Positions 34,751-48,439 of a stretch of 64,000 nt of DNA are shown here, piece by piece. Every line of letters begins with the position of its first letter. Position 1 is the first letter of the stretch. The stretch covers positions 88,204,042-88,268,041 of the forward strand of contig NC_092808.1 of assembly GCF_040954645.1 (NCBI RefSeq), written 5' to 3'. The stretch is from Diabrotica undecimpunctata. Taxonomy: Eukaryota; Arthropoda; Insecta; Coleoptera; Chrysomelidae. The translations under genes and the position numbers were made by a program. The notes under the pieces are model-generated. The model was given only the letters and a program-made list of their open reading frames with translations, was not told the origin of the DNA and did not search any database.

Positions 34751-35799
34751 GGTATCATCCGGACTCTAATTAGGTACGAAGTGAATCTTTTCTTAGAAAA
34801 GGTACTTCTCTGATGTAAAATTTTGATTTAATAAAGAACTCACTAGTTTACCATAATATGAAGAAGCACCATGAGGTTGGAACCAAAAATTTAATCTAAT
34901 GGCTAATGGTATTTAATCGAGTAATGATGGTGGTAAATTGTCATTTAAAAAATGAAAATATGACGCTGAATAAAGCCGGTTAGCCCCACAGCCCAAATTT
35001 TTACTAACTCACGTCTTTGGTGATATCTTTTACGTATTAAATAAGAGTTTTCATTTCTCCATCTTTTTAAATTTTTTATTAAATAAATTTTTATTCTTAC
35101 GATTTAATTTATTTGTTTTAGTCCGTCGATTCTATTCGGAAAGAACGTGCGTCAATTTTGAGATGTATATATACAAATGTATATTCTTACAATAAAGATA
35201 TTTTTGTATTTTCGTGCTAGCTTTCAACTTGATTTTTTTTATTTAATTTTTTCTCTATGTTACGTATTAGTTGTTCGAAGAAATTACGAAGATTGATAAT
35301 ATTGAAATTATAACGTGTAAAATGTGTGCTTGGATAAACGCCAAATGGTGCTCTGAGAATTTAGTCTTACAATATTAGTTTTAGCTAGAACTGAATTTTC
35401 AAATTATTCCAGAAACCAACTGTATACTTTTAGTTTATATTTTCCATATTTAATGAAGATGGCAGACAGTAAGAGGATTTTAAATATTGAGTAGAAACGA
35501 AAACATCCATTAATGAGGATCGCTGATAAAATTAGTTTGATTGAAAGTTATTTGGTATCATATTTTATAGCTTTTCGTAAAAAAATGTAACCTTCAATTA
35601 TCAACACACTTGTAAAGCTACTTAAAAATGTGTAAGCTACAATCAAGCTTCAGGGTCAATTCTCTAACATATAACAAATGTTTGTATTCATTTGATCCAA
35701 TTCCAGAAGTAGATGACATCTTCAACAACAGATTGACAAAAACTAAATAAATAAAAAAAATTACAAATCATGAATGTGTTGCTTGTGTGAGTTCGTTTC
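34751..35799. other. No recognisable gene
   Basis: AT-rich, nothing identified. A stretch near 35125-35215 has a TATATATA box followed by AATAAAG, which might be a solo LTR, but there is no supporting boundary. Confidence 0.4.
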
Positions 35800-35911
35800 A
35801 AATAGGTAAAAAGAAATAAAATTAGACTTATTCACAATCAATTCACTTATATAATTATAACACAATTAATTGATTGTGAGTAAGTCTAATTTCATTTCTT
35901 TTTACCTATTT
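35800..35911. repeat. Perfect-arm palindrome sharing sequence with position 1
   Basis: AAATAGGTAAAAAGAAATAA at 35800 continues to TTCACAATCAATT. The right arm (AATTGATTGTGAGTAAGTCT onward to 35911) is its near-exact reverse complement. The spacer is about 20 bases. The inner part of each arm (ATTAGACTTA.TCACAATCAA) is identical or nearly so to positions 1-23. Two copies of one repeat end are therefore joined head to head here. Confidence 0.85.
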
Positions 35912-37784
35912 AAAAAAAATAACATAAACTAATAATAAAAATAAACCTAATTAACCATGTCATGTGAAATTCAATTCATGTAAATGTAGAAATTTTGAAA
36001 GTATCGCGTCGTAAGAACCAGTTACTTTGAAACTCTACTTAAATCTAGTGACAATTTGTATCTCCGCTGGCAATTTCTTGCCAAATTTTTGGCTGTTGTT
36101 TATATACAAATATAACAACGTTGGTTTTTTATTTGAAGCGTTACAGTGTATTATTTAACCTATTACTCGGCTCTTCACAGAATTCCTTATCGAATAAAAG
36201 CAGAGGATGTTTTTCCAAAATCGGCATTAATACACCTAAGGTCTCGGAAGCGCATTAGAAAATAATATGTGGATAAATCTCTGCTTATATTCTGCATAAT
36301 TTTAAACTAACTTCATCACTGCAACTGGTAGTAACCTCGCCAGCTGCTGTTCTCTCTCAAAATACTTCGATACTTTTAACAACAATTCTCTTTTTTTTAG
36401 AATATATTGACGAATTTAATATATTTTAATTGTAAAATTAAACAAATATACCAGTACAAAAAATAATGAAAACACCAATCGTCGTTAAATGAAATACTAC
36501 AGCCCTGTACGACATTCCACATTGCGTATGTTGATTAAATCTGTTAATTTGTTTAATTTTTTTGAGAAATAAACTGAACGTATTAGAAAGAAATAGGGCA
36601 TTGAAAAAAGGCTATGGAAAAAAATAAATCAAAATTCAAAACTAACGAATAACTCTACTATACTATGTCCTAGCCACTCGAGCACATAGCTGATATATGA
36701 TTTTAAGTACATACTAATGCCCGTCACTTAAAACGAGCTAAGCGAAGGGTCGAAGGACCATCGTATGATGTCCATATGACTTAATTTAAGACACACTCAA
36801 ATAACGATTCACTTACACATCCATGTGCGGATCATAAATTAGTGAGTTACGTAATATGTCATGTCATGTTAATTCCAAGACCATTGCATCTCTATTTGAC
36901 TGCATTTTAGCTATATACACAGCGATGTAGGTGCATGGAGTTATCTATCTACGGTAATTAATAAGTGGATTTAAAATTACTTGATGTTGGACTCCCAGAG
37001 TCTATGGTTTTAAATTTACTTGGTTTTAAGAGAACTGTATGGTTAACACATCTTGATTTTTCGACATTACTGTATTTTTTTTTATAATAAACTTAATACT
37101 CCAAACACTATACTTTAAAACAAATGTTACATATGATTTAAAAGCGCTGGCTTTATAATTTGTTTAAAAGTGGGAAAATAATACGGGGAGAACAGGATGA
37201 ATGTACCAAGCGAGAATTTGGTCAGAAAAGATGTAGTCATATCTAATTAAATGTCAGTATTATTTTATGCGAGCAATAGTCTATACAAAAGTAGTCTAGG
37301 TAAAATCTCAGAAAATCAACTAGAATGACTGAAACAATTACTTGACTTACTTTAATTCCGATACCTTTATACCAAAAATCTAATCCGCCGAATGACAGAT
37401 GCGAAAGTGCTATCAACATATCGTACACTAGCCCAAAAATATTTTCACTGGCATGTCTCCGTAAGGGGGACATCATTCGTTTTACCGTTGTCCTCATAAT
37501 ATGTCCCCATATAGGGGACATCGCATTTCAACCGCTACGCTCGTATGTCGCCGCATAGGCACCGAATACTTCATATTTTATCTTTTGTGATATGTATATA
37601 TCCATCATCATGTGGATAATTAGCGGCGGGCTCTGTTTAAATTGGAACGCCTATCCTTAAAAAAATTCATCTTGATCGAACGTGAGAAAAAAACCGGGTT
37701 AATTGCTAACTTTTTCAATCATGATTACAAGTGCAAAGGTTTACCGAAGAGACGTGAGTTCTGGGTGCGCAGTGACAAAATTCG
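35912..37784. other. No recognisable gene; small hairpin in a CpG-containing patch
   Basis: Around 37500-37523, ATGTCCCCATATAGGGGACAT forms an 8-bp stem hairpin. GGGGGACAT also occurs at 37466, within a locally GC-richer patch (to about 37565). No ORF is supported. Confidence 0.45.
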
Positions 37785-37805
37785 AAATATCTCTCTCTCT
37801 CTCTA

Positions 37806-37838
<33 letters not shown>

Positions 37839-37938
37839 GTCTCTCTCTATCTCTCTCTATCTCTATCTCTCTCTCTCTCTATCCCTCTATCTCTCTCTCT
37901 ATCTCTCTCTCTCTCTCTCTTTCTCTTTCTCTTTCTCA
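37785..37938. repeat. (CT)n/(CTCTAT)n microsatellite
   Basis: Pyrimidine-rich simple repeat of TCTC interrupted by TATC units, ending in CTTT units. The long Ser/Leu ORFs across it are artefacts. Confidence 0.95.
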
Positions 37939-39685
37939 ATACACAAAGCAGTTACATTAATATAATTTGCCAGCTACTCTTGTGCAGTAATATAACGTTA
38001 TGTATGATATAAATACAGAAAATATGCGAAAAGGGCAAGTTATAAATCATTAAATGCAAGTAGTAATTTATAACGTTATAAACGTTAATAAATGTATAAC
38101 ATTAACAAATATGAAGCAGAAAATGGACACTTTCTGTAGAGAAAATGCTGAAAGTTCTTGACATTTTAAGATCATTTTTTGTAATTTAATAAAACCATTC
38201 TATAAAATTATTATTTTATTATTACCTGATTAGGGTTATCATTAAGCGCGTTTAAGAAATTCTTAACATAAGTTCTTTAAGGATATTACAAACATTTGTA
38301 ATATCCTTTAGTACGATTTACCAATAAAATAGCAAATGTTTCCTTCTGAAAAAACTCGGAAAAGTTGCTACTAACTATTTTTTAATAAATTCATTTTACA
38401 ATCCAAACACAATCACAATTCGTCACAGACTGATTGGTACCGTATCATATTTGTCTGCATCAGTAGCAGAGAACTTTGATAATAATTCTAGATGGCGACC
38501 TAGAATTTTGGAAAATAATTTTACTACAACTTTATAACTATTTATCGCAAATCATCTCCATAATAATTATATTTTGTTTCATTTGCGATATACGACAACA
38601 ACTGTTTGATAGAGTTGAGCTTTGGACACTGTTTTTGATCTTCTTTCTCGCTTGTTTTACTACCTTGGCTGCATTACTAATTTAAGTTGTGATAGAATGC
38701 GTTTTTGTTTTTACTACTTACTTATTTTGATAACTTTTGCTTACAGTCTTTGACCTAATAAATATTCGAAATGTAGTAAATTTAGCAGGCTATATGTTTC
38801 GTAACCAATCGTCATAATTTAGCTTTAAATATGCCATTGGGAATAATTGTTTTTGTATTGTATCAAAAATTCAACTCAATTTCTCGCAAAGTACAATTTA
38901 TAGAATTCATGATCTGAGGGCAGCGCCTGAACAAGAATTTACATCCTCATTTTGCGCAGGATTTCTCTCTAACCCCAAGCAGTATGTGGTGTTCAAAGGC
39001 GGATGTAAAATGGGAACTGTAGGGTAGTCAAACCTCTATAACAAATTGACGTTATTATAAACTCACTTTAAGAATAGGAAGATAAACTCCCTAGTACACT
39101 TTTTCATTTATTTTCTTGTTAAAATACCTATTCGGCTTCTACAAACGGTCATAATTCAGGTTACCAAAATTTAAGACAGTATTTTCTATAAAAACCTAAA
39201 ATAATGTTTCTCCAAATATAATTTATCTTTGCCAATTGCTTTTAAATAGTTTATTGTTTTAAATTTGTTGAAATTTTTGTCGATAAATTCTGCACTATTT
39301 ATTTCAAACATTTATAAATGTTAAAAACCATAGTTGTTTATATACCAACAGATTCTAAGGAATTCTTAGTTAATAATTGCTGCCGCAGACCTGCTTGCTT
39401 TTGATTTCTCTTGAATTTACTTTTTCTATTTTCTAGAATTTTACAATTTTTACTCCTAGAAAAAGGTTCGTATCTCTTTTTTCTCTTGGATCTTTTCGTC
39501 TTTTTCTAACTTTTTTCTCTGTACTGTTATACTTTATTTTGCTATTATATTTCTTTTTGCATATCATTTAATTGAACTAATGGCCATGCCAGAAGTTTAA
39601 AACATGATCAAAACGTTTGGTAGTAGGTTGAATGGAGATTTACCGACCGAATGGACACAAGTATATATTACATTGATATATTCTC
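37939..39685. other. No recognisable gene; one 14-bp-stem hairpin
   Basis: AAGGATATTACAAA at 38279-38292 is followed after CA by its exact reverse complement, ending at 38308. The rest is AT-rich and unassigned. Confidence 0.5.
38279..38308. repeat. Perfect short hairpin
   Basis: 14-bp perfect arms around a 2-base centre. It is too short to classify. It could be the remnant of a foldback element or a rare chance event in AT-rich DNA. Confidence 0.7.
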
Positions 39686-40309
39686 CTATGTCTCATCGCT
39701 GTTGAGGTAGGCGACCATTGTGGCAAATTCGTTTCTATCCTGGACTGCGTGTATTAGGTTATTTCTATTGGTGTTCGTCCAATCTCTTATATTTCTCAGA
39801 TACGATTTCTTCTCTCGACCTACACTTTTTCCATCTATATTTCCGTCCATGATTAGTTGCAGTTGTTCGTGCTCATTGTAGCGCATGATATGAACGAGAT
39901 AAACCGTTTTTCGAATCTTAATACAGTAAAACCTCTGTTAACCGAAATAATTGGGGGGAAGACCGTTTCGGATAACAAAAAATTTCGGTTAAAAATAACA
40001 TTGTTTTTTATAATATTCTTGATCAAAGTATTGGTATTAAAAAATACTATGAGTTGATTTCGTAATGTTTTCTTATAAATAAATCCAAAATAAAGTAACA
40101 AATTAAGGAAAATGAACAAGTTTAACATGCTTTTTTAAAGAAATCTGCTATTTTTTTGCGTTTTCGTTTGACAACGATGTTTCTCTCTCCCTCCATCGTT
40201 AATTTGCAGAACGTCATGAGTTTGCCTCATTCGATTGTTCGACGAAACGTAAAGCAATCTGAAAAGGACAAAACTTTATGTAATGACAACAAAAATTAAG
40301 AATCTAGTC

Positions 40310-41350
<1,041 letters not shown>

Positions 41351-41799
41351 CTTTTTTGGCTTCTATACCTTAAAATGCCTTTTCGGAAATATCTTTTAGA
41401 GCTCTTGGTTTTTGTGATTTCCCAACACACACAGACATCAATTGGTGAGTGAAATTAACGGAATTGTTTACGTTTTGCGACAAACATTTACTTTTTATTG
41501 ACGAAATTATTGAAACTGTCAGCCGTTTCGGTTAAACGATGTTTCGGTTAAAAAGGTTTCGGTTAAGGGAGGTTTTACTGTAGTTCGAACTAGTTGTGGC
41601 TGGGTATTTATTTTCCTTGAGAATTCTGCATTATCGTTCTACTGGTCCAGCAGAACTTCTTAGCATACGTCTATCAAGCCACATTTGAAACGCTTGCAGT
41701 TTTTTTTAATTTTCCTGCTTCATCCCATATATACGAAAAAGAAAATAGAAAAAAAACTGATTACTTTGTCATCATGAAGTCAGTGTAATAATATAATAT

Positions 41800-42810
41800 G
41801 ATCTATAGGTAGAATATGGAAAAAAATCTTACAGGGCAAGTTAGAAATATATATAACGGACAATATTGGAGTAAACCAAGCAGGGTTTACCACAGGAAAG
41901 TATTTTTAAGATCACAATAATACCTTAGAACAACTCAGAAAAGAGGGCAGCCAAAGATAGACCAGTTTGTTCACGATTTGTCGACATCAATAGGACATGT
42001 CACTAACTCTATTCTACATTAAAAATAGCCATTAAAATCATTAACAAAATATATAAATCATTTAAGGCGACAAAAGGACTATAGCAAGGCTTCTCATAAC
42101 TCCACGATGTTATGTTAAAAATATTTTTAGGCAAAATTCAAAGACCATGGAGAAGAAAGTGCGAAGTTTCGCTGACGATCAAGTACTTATCACATAACGT
42201 AAGGGTCACCTCACTTTTAAAATTAGAATAATAAATGAAATGGAGGTAAACTTAAAACAAAACCGGCATATTTCAGAAATCAACAACATGAAACAATTGG
42301 AGATTGGACGAAGGGAGACAAATTAAATGGACAAACAAATTTAATTATTTAGGATTCATAATATCAAATATAGGAACAACTAAGAAAGTTAGGTTATGGC
42401 AAAACAAGACTGTATAAGAAAACTGAATTCCGGGTATGAAAAATGGATAATAAATGGAAAAAATACCGACAGATAAAAACTGTTGAAAAGTTACAAGAGG
42501 GGACAGAATAAATAATGCCCAGATTATGTAACGTATGGGAATTAGCTCATATAGTCGGTTATATAGAGGAACAAAAGTAGCCTCTCGTACGGAAAACTTA
42601 AAAGAACATGATGAGACACAAACAAAATTACAAAATGAAGTCTGGTAGGCGCAAGAAAGAGAAGTAGACCTTGAAGATCATTTAGAGGTGAATTCTGCGT
42701 GATAATAGATGGACAAGATGGAAATTGGCATGGTAGAAAGAGCTGGAAAAAACGTTTGGAGGGAACGTTTAAGGAATACAGTGAACACTGTGGAAATCCC
42801 TAATACTATA
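41800..42810 (+). pseudogene. Degenerate LINE reverse transcriptase
   Basis: The + strand shows RIWKKILQGKLEIYITDNIG, then NQAGFTTGKY ('EN..G.NQAGF..G.S'). A degraded region follows near 42170 (AKFR.RSST, usual YADD region). Then NNMKQLEIGRREQIKWTNKF and NYLGFIISNIGTTK ('F.YLG..I...G') are followed by RDNRWTRWKLAW-type tail sequence near 42700. Many stops. It lies just beyond the split antisense LINE and in the opposite orientation. Confidence 0.6.
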
Positions 42811-44606
42811 ATTATAGCAGTTTATAATTTAAGGATTTCTTTATTGTTCATTAATTGTAAAACTGTAAAACTTTTATATATTGTTCTTAAATGTTTTTAT
42901 AACTTTTCGTGCAATAAATTGTATTTCGTGATCTATGTACGTAAGTTAAGAAAAGCAGACAAGTTCAAAACTAACTTTTGAAATAAAGGTAATTTTCGAC
43001 CAAACTCTACTATTATTCCCCCCTTAAAAGGTTTGCACACCCGTCCCTGGAAGAGGTACATTTTTAATACACTCGATGTGTATCTCGTCTCCCTCTCAAT
43101 TTGGGATTAAATTAAACTGCAGAACTGCACCTGGCAAAAATTCGAAGCATCACATAATCAGTATTGTCCGCAGTTTGTTTGTGGATTTGGTGAAGTTAAT
43201 TTCGCAACTTATTCGGTTTCTATTTCCTGTAAAATTTAAAGTATCTAAAATTCATCACTATTGTTAAAAATAATCATTGGTAATAAGTTGAGTGTGTGTG
43301 AGTGGAATAAAAACGCGAAATTCATATTAACGCATAAAAATATCGTGAAAGGTAACGTATAATCTGTTTTTTATTCATCTTGGCTTCATCGTTCATGTTT
43401 ACTATGTTAATCTTAACAAATTTACTTAAAATCAATTTTAAGTATCTTAATATCTGAGTTTCTGAATATGTTAATTCCTAGTTAACATGTTAACTACACT
43501 TTGTTGCTCACCTGAAACTTGCAAACTTATTTTTACGAAAGTTTATTTAATTCCAGAAAGCTGTAGTAACCTTTTTTAACCAATTCGCTTTAACATAAGT
43601 ATTATTAAATTTATTTTTAGATAGTTTAGGCCTGGGCCAATCTGTAAAAAATCGATTAAATTTGGATGTGAGAGTTGGCATTCGGATTTTTGCAGAAATA
43701 GTTAGATGATAACTTCCGTAATACTAATTGACTTATCGCCCCTCTCAAATAGGTCGGAAACATTAATAAATAATTTAAAATATTTAATAATAACCAAAAA
43801 CATCGATTTTTCTCTACTTTCCTTACATATAACTTTAAAACAATTCATTTTGGAGTAAAGTCGTAATTAAATAAAATAGCGACAGTTATATTTTCTATTA
43901 GTTATTTTCTTATCAAGTTAAATTTATTATCTTTGCTGAAAAATACCAGTAAATAAAAAAGAGGGAAAACAAGCCTTTTCGTATTCAATATTTTTCAACC
44001 ACTTAAATTGCATATAGGATCTTCACAATTCGTCTAGAAAATCTTTATAACCTAGTGAAACAGTCCTCTAAATTTCAATAAACTCGATTTAACAGATTTC
44101 GCATAATACTTTTGCAATCCTTTTTTTTTTAATTTAATTTTTTTAAAATCTTACACAACAAAAACTAGACCATATAGAAGTTTGCCAATTTTCTTACTTT
44201 TAAAAACGTATTTAACCTATCTAACGTAAAACAACCGGTCAACCGCAAGTTGACCAGCATTTGCGACGAAGTTATAAACAATAGGATAATAAACTTTAAA
44301 CGATTACCTTTTTCTTCCGGAGCTCTTTCTGGGTAAAAATTTTCATATCTTTAAGATATAACATTTATTATAATAATAAAAACCATCGTTATTGCGCGTG
44401 AAAAATACCAAAAAAATTGGCTTGAACAAAATTGAATTTCAAATATCAAAATCGGTGTACGAAAAAAAAATGTATTTTCTCGGCTTCTAATGAAGCAATT
44501 TCTTCATTTTTTTTAATCCGATGTAACTGGAATAGAGCCATCTAAAAACGCATTAGCAAATGCCGGAGGTCCTTTACTTTTGTTATAAATAAATTCATTT
44601 ATTTAT
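42811..44606. other. No recognisable gene
   Basis: AT-rich sequence. A patch near 43020-43140 is less AT-rich but not convincingly coding. Confidence 0.5.
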
Positions 44607-45140
44607 ATTCCAGTAGTCAGAGACGAAAATACCACTGAACCTCTAAAAACCATGCGAACAAGCTGACTTTTTCTGACAATCGTAGTTTTGGGAGCCCAAA
44701 AATATGCAAAAAAACTATTCCTACCCCCGGTTTCTCCCTAAAATCACCACGATTTACCAAGAATCTGTGCGTCTTGGAAAAAATATTTCAAATAAAAAAT
44801 GTAGCTGAGACAATTTTGAACAAAAATGTTTATTAGCATTTTTTGTATCAATTCAACTGTAAAAATTCGATATCTTTGATTAGAGTGAAATCGACAAAAA
44901 TCAAAAGACGTTTTAAAGGTGAAGAGTACAGCTTTTTTAGGCAATTTTTGCATTTTCCCGCAGTTGTCAATTTCTATAAAAGTGTTAAATAAATAAACGT
45001 GTCTTTGAAAACGAAAACGAATTTTCATTATTAAATCCCAATCTTCAAAACCTATGGCATCAAATTTCGGTTTTTATTTTTGGCAAAAAATTTGAGGCAT
45101 TTGAAATATGCCTAAAAAACGCTGAACTTTTAGCGATCTA
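44607..45140 (+). repeat. Unclassified repeat family, copy 2
   Basis: It shares with copies 1 and 3, in the same order, the CCAGTAGTCAGAGACGAAAA head and the CACTGAACCTCTAAAAA block. It also shares AAAAATGTAGCTGAGACAAT, CGACAAAAATCAAAA, AAAGGTGAAGAGTACAGC, and CAAAACCTATGGCAT near 45045. The terminal foldback is reduced to one arm. Confidence 0.75.
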
Positions 45141-45475
45141 AAATACTTAACTTTTTTTCGATTGCACAAGTACGTTTTTCTAAACCACACTACTTTAATT
45201 CTTTTACTTGCAAAAACATTCTCTTCAATTATGTAACTCATGTAATACAGATAGTCAAAATTAGTTGTTAACTGTATATTTATTTGTTTACCTATACTAA
45301 AAATTTCTGTTTTATTTTGTAAAATTTGCAAATAAATATGTTTATTCATTATTATTTGTAATATATTTGTTTTATAATTTACATTCAAGAAATATGAGAT
45401 AACTCACATTTATCTAAAATACATACAAAATGTCACGCGTGCTTTGATGTAAAAATATGCGCGCGCGCTGAAAGG

Positions 45476-46125
45476 TGAAACAATTTCTGTCCAAAAATTT
45501 TGCCCCGCACCTTTCTGTTTTGTTTAAAGGGGACATTCTTAAACAAGAATCCGTAAAGAAACCAAATTAGAAACATTTTTCCTATGGGAACGGCCTCACA
45601 ACCTGGACTACAGTACCTTTAAAGCAATTTAGAACCATTTTTTTGTACATTTTATCATTTTAAATCAATTTATCATTTTCTTAACATTATTATTAATAAT
45701 GTTATAAATTAATAACACCACTAAACTTATTATTAATAATTATCTTCCTTGGTAATGAAAAGAACAAAACAAACTTAATAGACCTTTTCAAAACTGCTCT
45801 TCCATTTTTGGCACTTTAAATTGTTCATAACTTTCAACTTTAGAGAAAAGTGACAACAGACGTTTTTTGTTTAAAATTACCCAAGACATCTAAAACATAT
45901 TTCTTCGAGCAAAAATCGGTTATTTTTGGAATTTGTTTAAAAAAATGGTTTAAACAATTTCTGTCCAAAAATTTTGTCCGGTATCCTTTTGTTTAGAGGA
46001 GACATTTTTGAATAGGAATCCGTAAAGAAACCTAATCAGAAACATTTTTCGTACGGGAGCGGTCTCACAACTTTTAAAGCAAGACTATAATACTGGACTA
46101 TAATACTTTTAAAGCAATTTAGAAC
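45476..46125 (+). repeat. Direct repeat pair of about 160 bp
   Basis: Positions 45476-45632 and 45951-46125 share AAACAATTTCTGTCCAAAAA, GAATCCGTAAAGAAAC, AGAAACATTTTTC and TTTAAAGCAATTTAGAAC. They are about 80-90% alike by eye and about 320 bases apart. Both contain CTGGACTAYA, which is also the terminus of the copy 1 repeat. The second copy has ACTATAATACTGGACTATAA, a small internal duplication. Confidence 0.75.
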
Positions 46126-46678
46126 GGGCTTGTAGTATATATAAAAGAAGTTTAATTGCCATATACAGTAAATAAGATACAAAAAATTGTTGAAAATGTG
46201 CCATTTTTAGCATTCTAAACGACAATAGTACCTAAAAATACGTTTATTTTTTACGTTTCGATTTCCACTTCGAAAATTGTTCTCAAAATACAAATTAAAC
46301 AAATTGTTTTGTTTTGTTACTTCGTAGTACAAAAAATTCTTGTAATAATTTAATTTTATCTGCCTTTCTCATATTGACATTTAGACATATACCTACATTT
46401 TCAAGTTGATGAGTTTAAAATGATATTGTGAATATTTTTGAAATGAGTTTTTGGGAATTTAAAATTACAAGAAAATTACTTTCAAACGAGGATTTATTTA
46501 CAAACCCCGTTTTGTTTCTCTCCTTCAGTTTCTCTCTGTGTATGCTGTCATCTGACTACCCAAGGATACCTGCCTAATATTTTCCATTAATTGTTTTGAA
46601 TTAAAGTATCTTTGACATTAAATAATGTACAACATCGCGTATATCAAAATACGCTTAATTTAAATTAATGTGCAAAGC

Positions 46679-46691
46679 AAATTATTTTTCG
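46679..46691 (+). repeat. Target-site duplication of the full-length LINE, 5' copy
   Basis: AAATTATTTTTCG, identical to 52190-52202 just beyond the poly(A) run. The first two A's could belong to the tail, so the firm part is the 11 bases ATTATTTTTCG. Confidence 0.8.
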
Positions 46692-47079
46692 ATTGTCAAA
46701 AAACTGTCAAAGTGTTTAGACGCATTTCAAAGTTTCTCTTAAAAATTTAAATATTTAAACTATTATTTCTTTAGTTCTGAACGTGTAATTAGTGAATAAT
46801 ATTAAAATCAAAATCCTGTTCAAAGTTAAATGTGACAGTGTACTAAAAATCGTAGAATTCTGTGAGTACAAAACTGCATTATTAATAACCTTAAAATCAG
46901 AAGTTTAAAAGGCAAAATATTTTATCGATTTCAATTCAACTTATCGATTATTGACAACAACTTTTTGCTGGTTCTTGCTACTAACAAGTAATTAGGCTAG
47001 GCTGCTGTTTAATTTTATTAAGTGGCCAAGTCCGGCTTTAGATCCTCTGTGCCAATGTACGTAAATTCTCAGCGGGAAG

Positions 47080-48417
47080 ATGGATGAACCGGAATCAGCT
47101 ACTACCTCACGAAATATACCCACTACGTCACATATATCTTACTCCAATGCATTAAATAGTTTCAAATATCCTTCAAAAGACCAAGGTATTATACTTTCAA
47201 CCATACAAGGAATAAAAGTTTTCGAATATATAAAAGCTGTTGGATCAATAGTACAGCCCAAAAATGTTGTTTGGGCATCCAAAATATCAAACAACCGCAT
47301 CTGCATCTACCTCTCCTCTAAATATGTAGTTAATCAATTTCTTAGCTCCCACAAATATATAAATATTGATGGTAACCAGATTGAAGTAAGAAGACTTATA
47401 ACCCCCGCCCAGAGACTCATCATATCTAATGTATGTCCTACTATACCTAATAGCTTAATTGAAGAGCACTTAAAAACTATGGGTATAAAATCCGCCTCCA
47501 ACATGACGTTTCTACGAGTAGGCATGCAAGACTCAGAATACAGCCATGTACTCAGCTTTAGGAGGCAAATGTTCATAAGTCCTTTAGAAAATGCATCAAT
47601 TCCTGACTCATTTCTAATCTCATTCGACAATACATCATATCGACTATACATTTCCATAGATGGTTTAAACTGCTCCAGATGCAAGATTGTCGGACATCAA
47701 GACTCTGACTGTCCTTCTTTATCATCATCAAGCAACTCAATTAATCAAATGGAAACTGACCACCACGTGAATATACATAACTCTACCAATGAAAAATATA
47801 ATCAGCTACAAGATCAACCACGAAACCAATACCAAGAAGATACCGAAACATTAATGGAACCAGAACCCAATACCATACAAAATCACGCATCAGCTACAAA
47901 AGACCAAACCACTTCCTCACAAACAAACAATGAATTACAAATCTTGAATCAACCAAAAATATTCCAAGATAATTCCTTAGTAATTGAAAGCGATAGAAAA
48001 AGCACTAAAATTACTCCTGCAACTAAAAGACAAATATCCTCTCCTGAAATTCTTGAAAATGACCTACCTCCTCCCGATACTCAAAAACCAAAGAAAAAGC
48101 CTAAAACCCAAGAAGATATGTCAATTATTCTAAATCAAATTAAAGAAAAAATTGAAAATAGAAACCCTTCCTTTACACTTACTTTTCATGAAATATGTGA
48201 TTTTCTGGCAAATTCCCTTCACTCAAAACATCCTGAAGTCATTGTTAAAAATTATTCAAATGAAAGCCAAGAAATAAAAGAAATTTTAAACTTTATATAT
48301 TCCCAAATACAAAATAAAACTTTAAAAAACAATATCACCAGATTGAAGAAGAAACTGCTTTTCAACAGTCCTTCTTCTACTGACGAAACTGACCAAGAAT
48401 CAAGTTCTCAACAATAA
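47080..48417 (+). CDS. LINE ORF1 protein (Gag-like nucleic-acid-binding protein)
   Basis: 445 residues, intact. Residues about 60-190 form the region expected for RNA-recognition-like folds in LINE ORF1 (ISNNRICIYLSSKYVVNQFL, then IISNVCPTIPNSLIEEHLKT). One CCHC zinc knuckle, C198-x2-C201-x4-H206-x4-C211 (CSRCKIVGHQDSDC), follows. The remainder is polar and low in complexity (Gln, Asn, Thr), with a basic patch near residues 338-343 (KPKKKP). ORF1 proteins of this type coat the LINE RNA and chaperone target-primed reverse transcription. A 22-base gap separates it from ORF2, so ORF2 translation may depend on reinitiation. Confidence 0.9.
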   Translation: MDEPESATTSRNIPTTSHISYSNALNSFKYPSKDQGIILSTIQGIKVFEYIKAVGSIVQPKNVVWASKISNNRICIYLSSKYVVNQFLSSHKYINIDGNQIEVRRLITPAQRLIISNVCPTIPNSLIEEHLKTMGIKSASNMTFLRVGMQDSEYSHVLSFRRQMFISPLENASIPDSFLISFDNTSYRLYISIDGLNCSRCKIVGHQDSDCPSLSSSSNSINQMETDHHVNIHNSTNEKYNQLQDQPRNQYQEDTETLMEPEPNTIQNHASATKDQTTSSQTNNELQILNQPKIFQDNSLVIESDRKSTKITPATKRQISSPEILENDLPPPDTQKPKKKPKTQEDMSIILNQIKEKIENRNPSFTLTFHEICDFLANSLHSKHPEVIVKNYSNESQEIKEILNFIYSQIQNKTLKNNITRLKKKLLFNSPSSTDETDQESSSQQ

Positions 48418-48439
48418 ATAGTTAACACATAAAGAGTTA

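Noticed and set aside
37642..37965. Two overlapping Ser/Leu-rich ORFs of 107 and 85 codons
   Set aside because: They are translations of the CT-rich microsatellite at 37785-37938.
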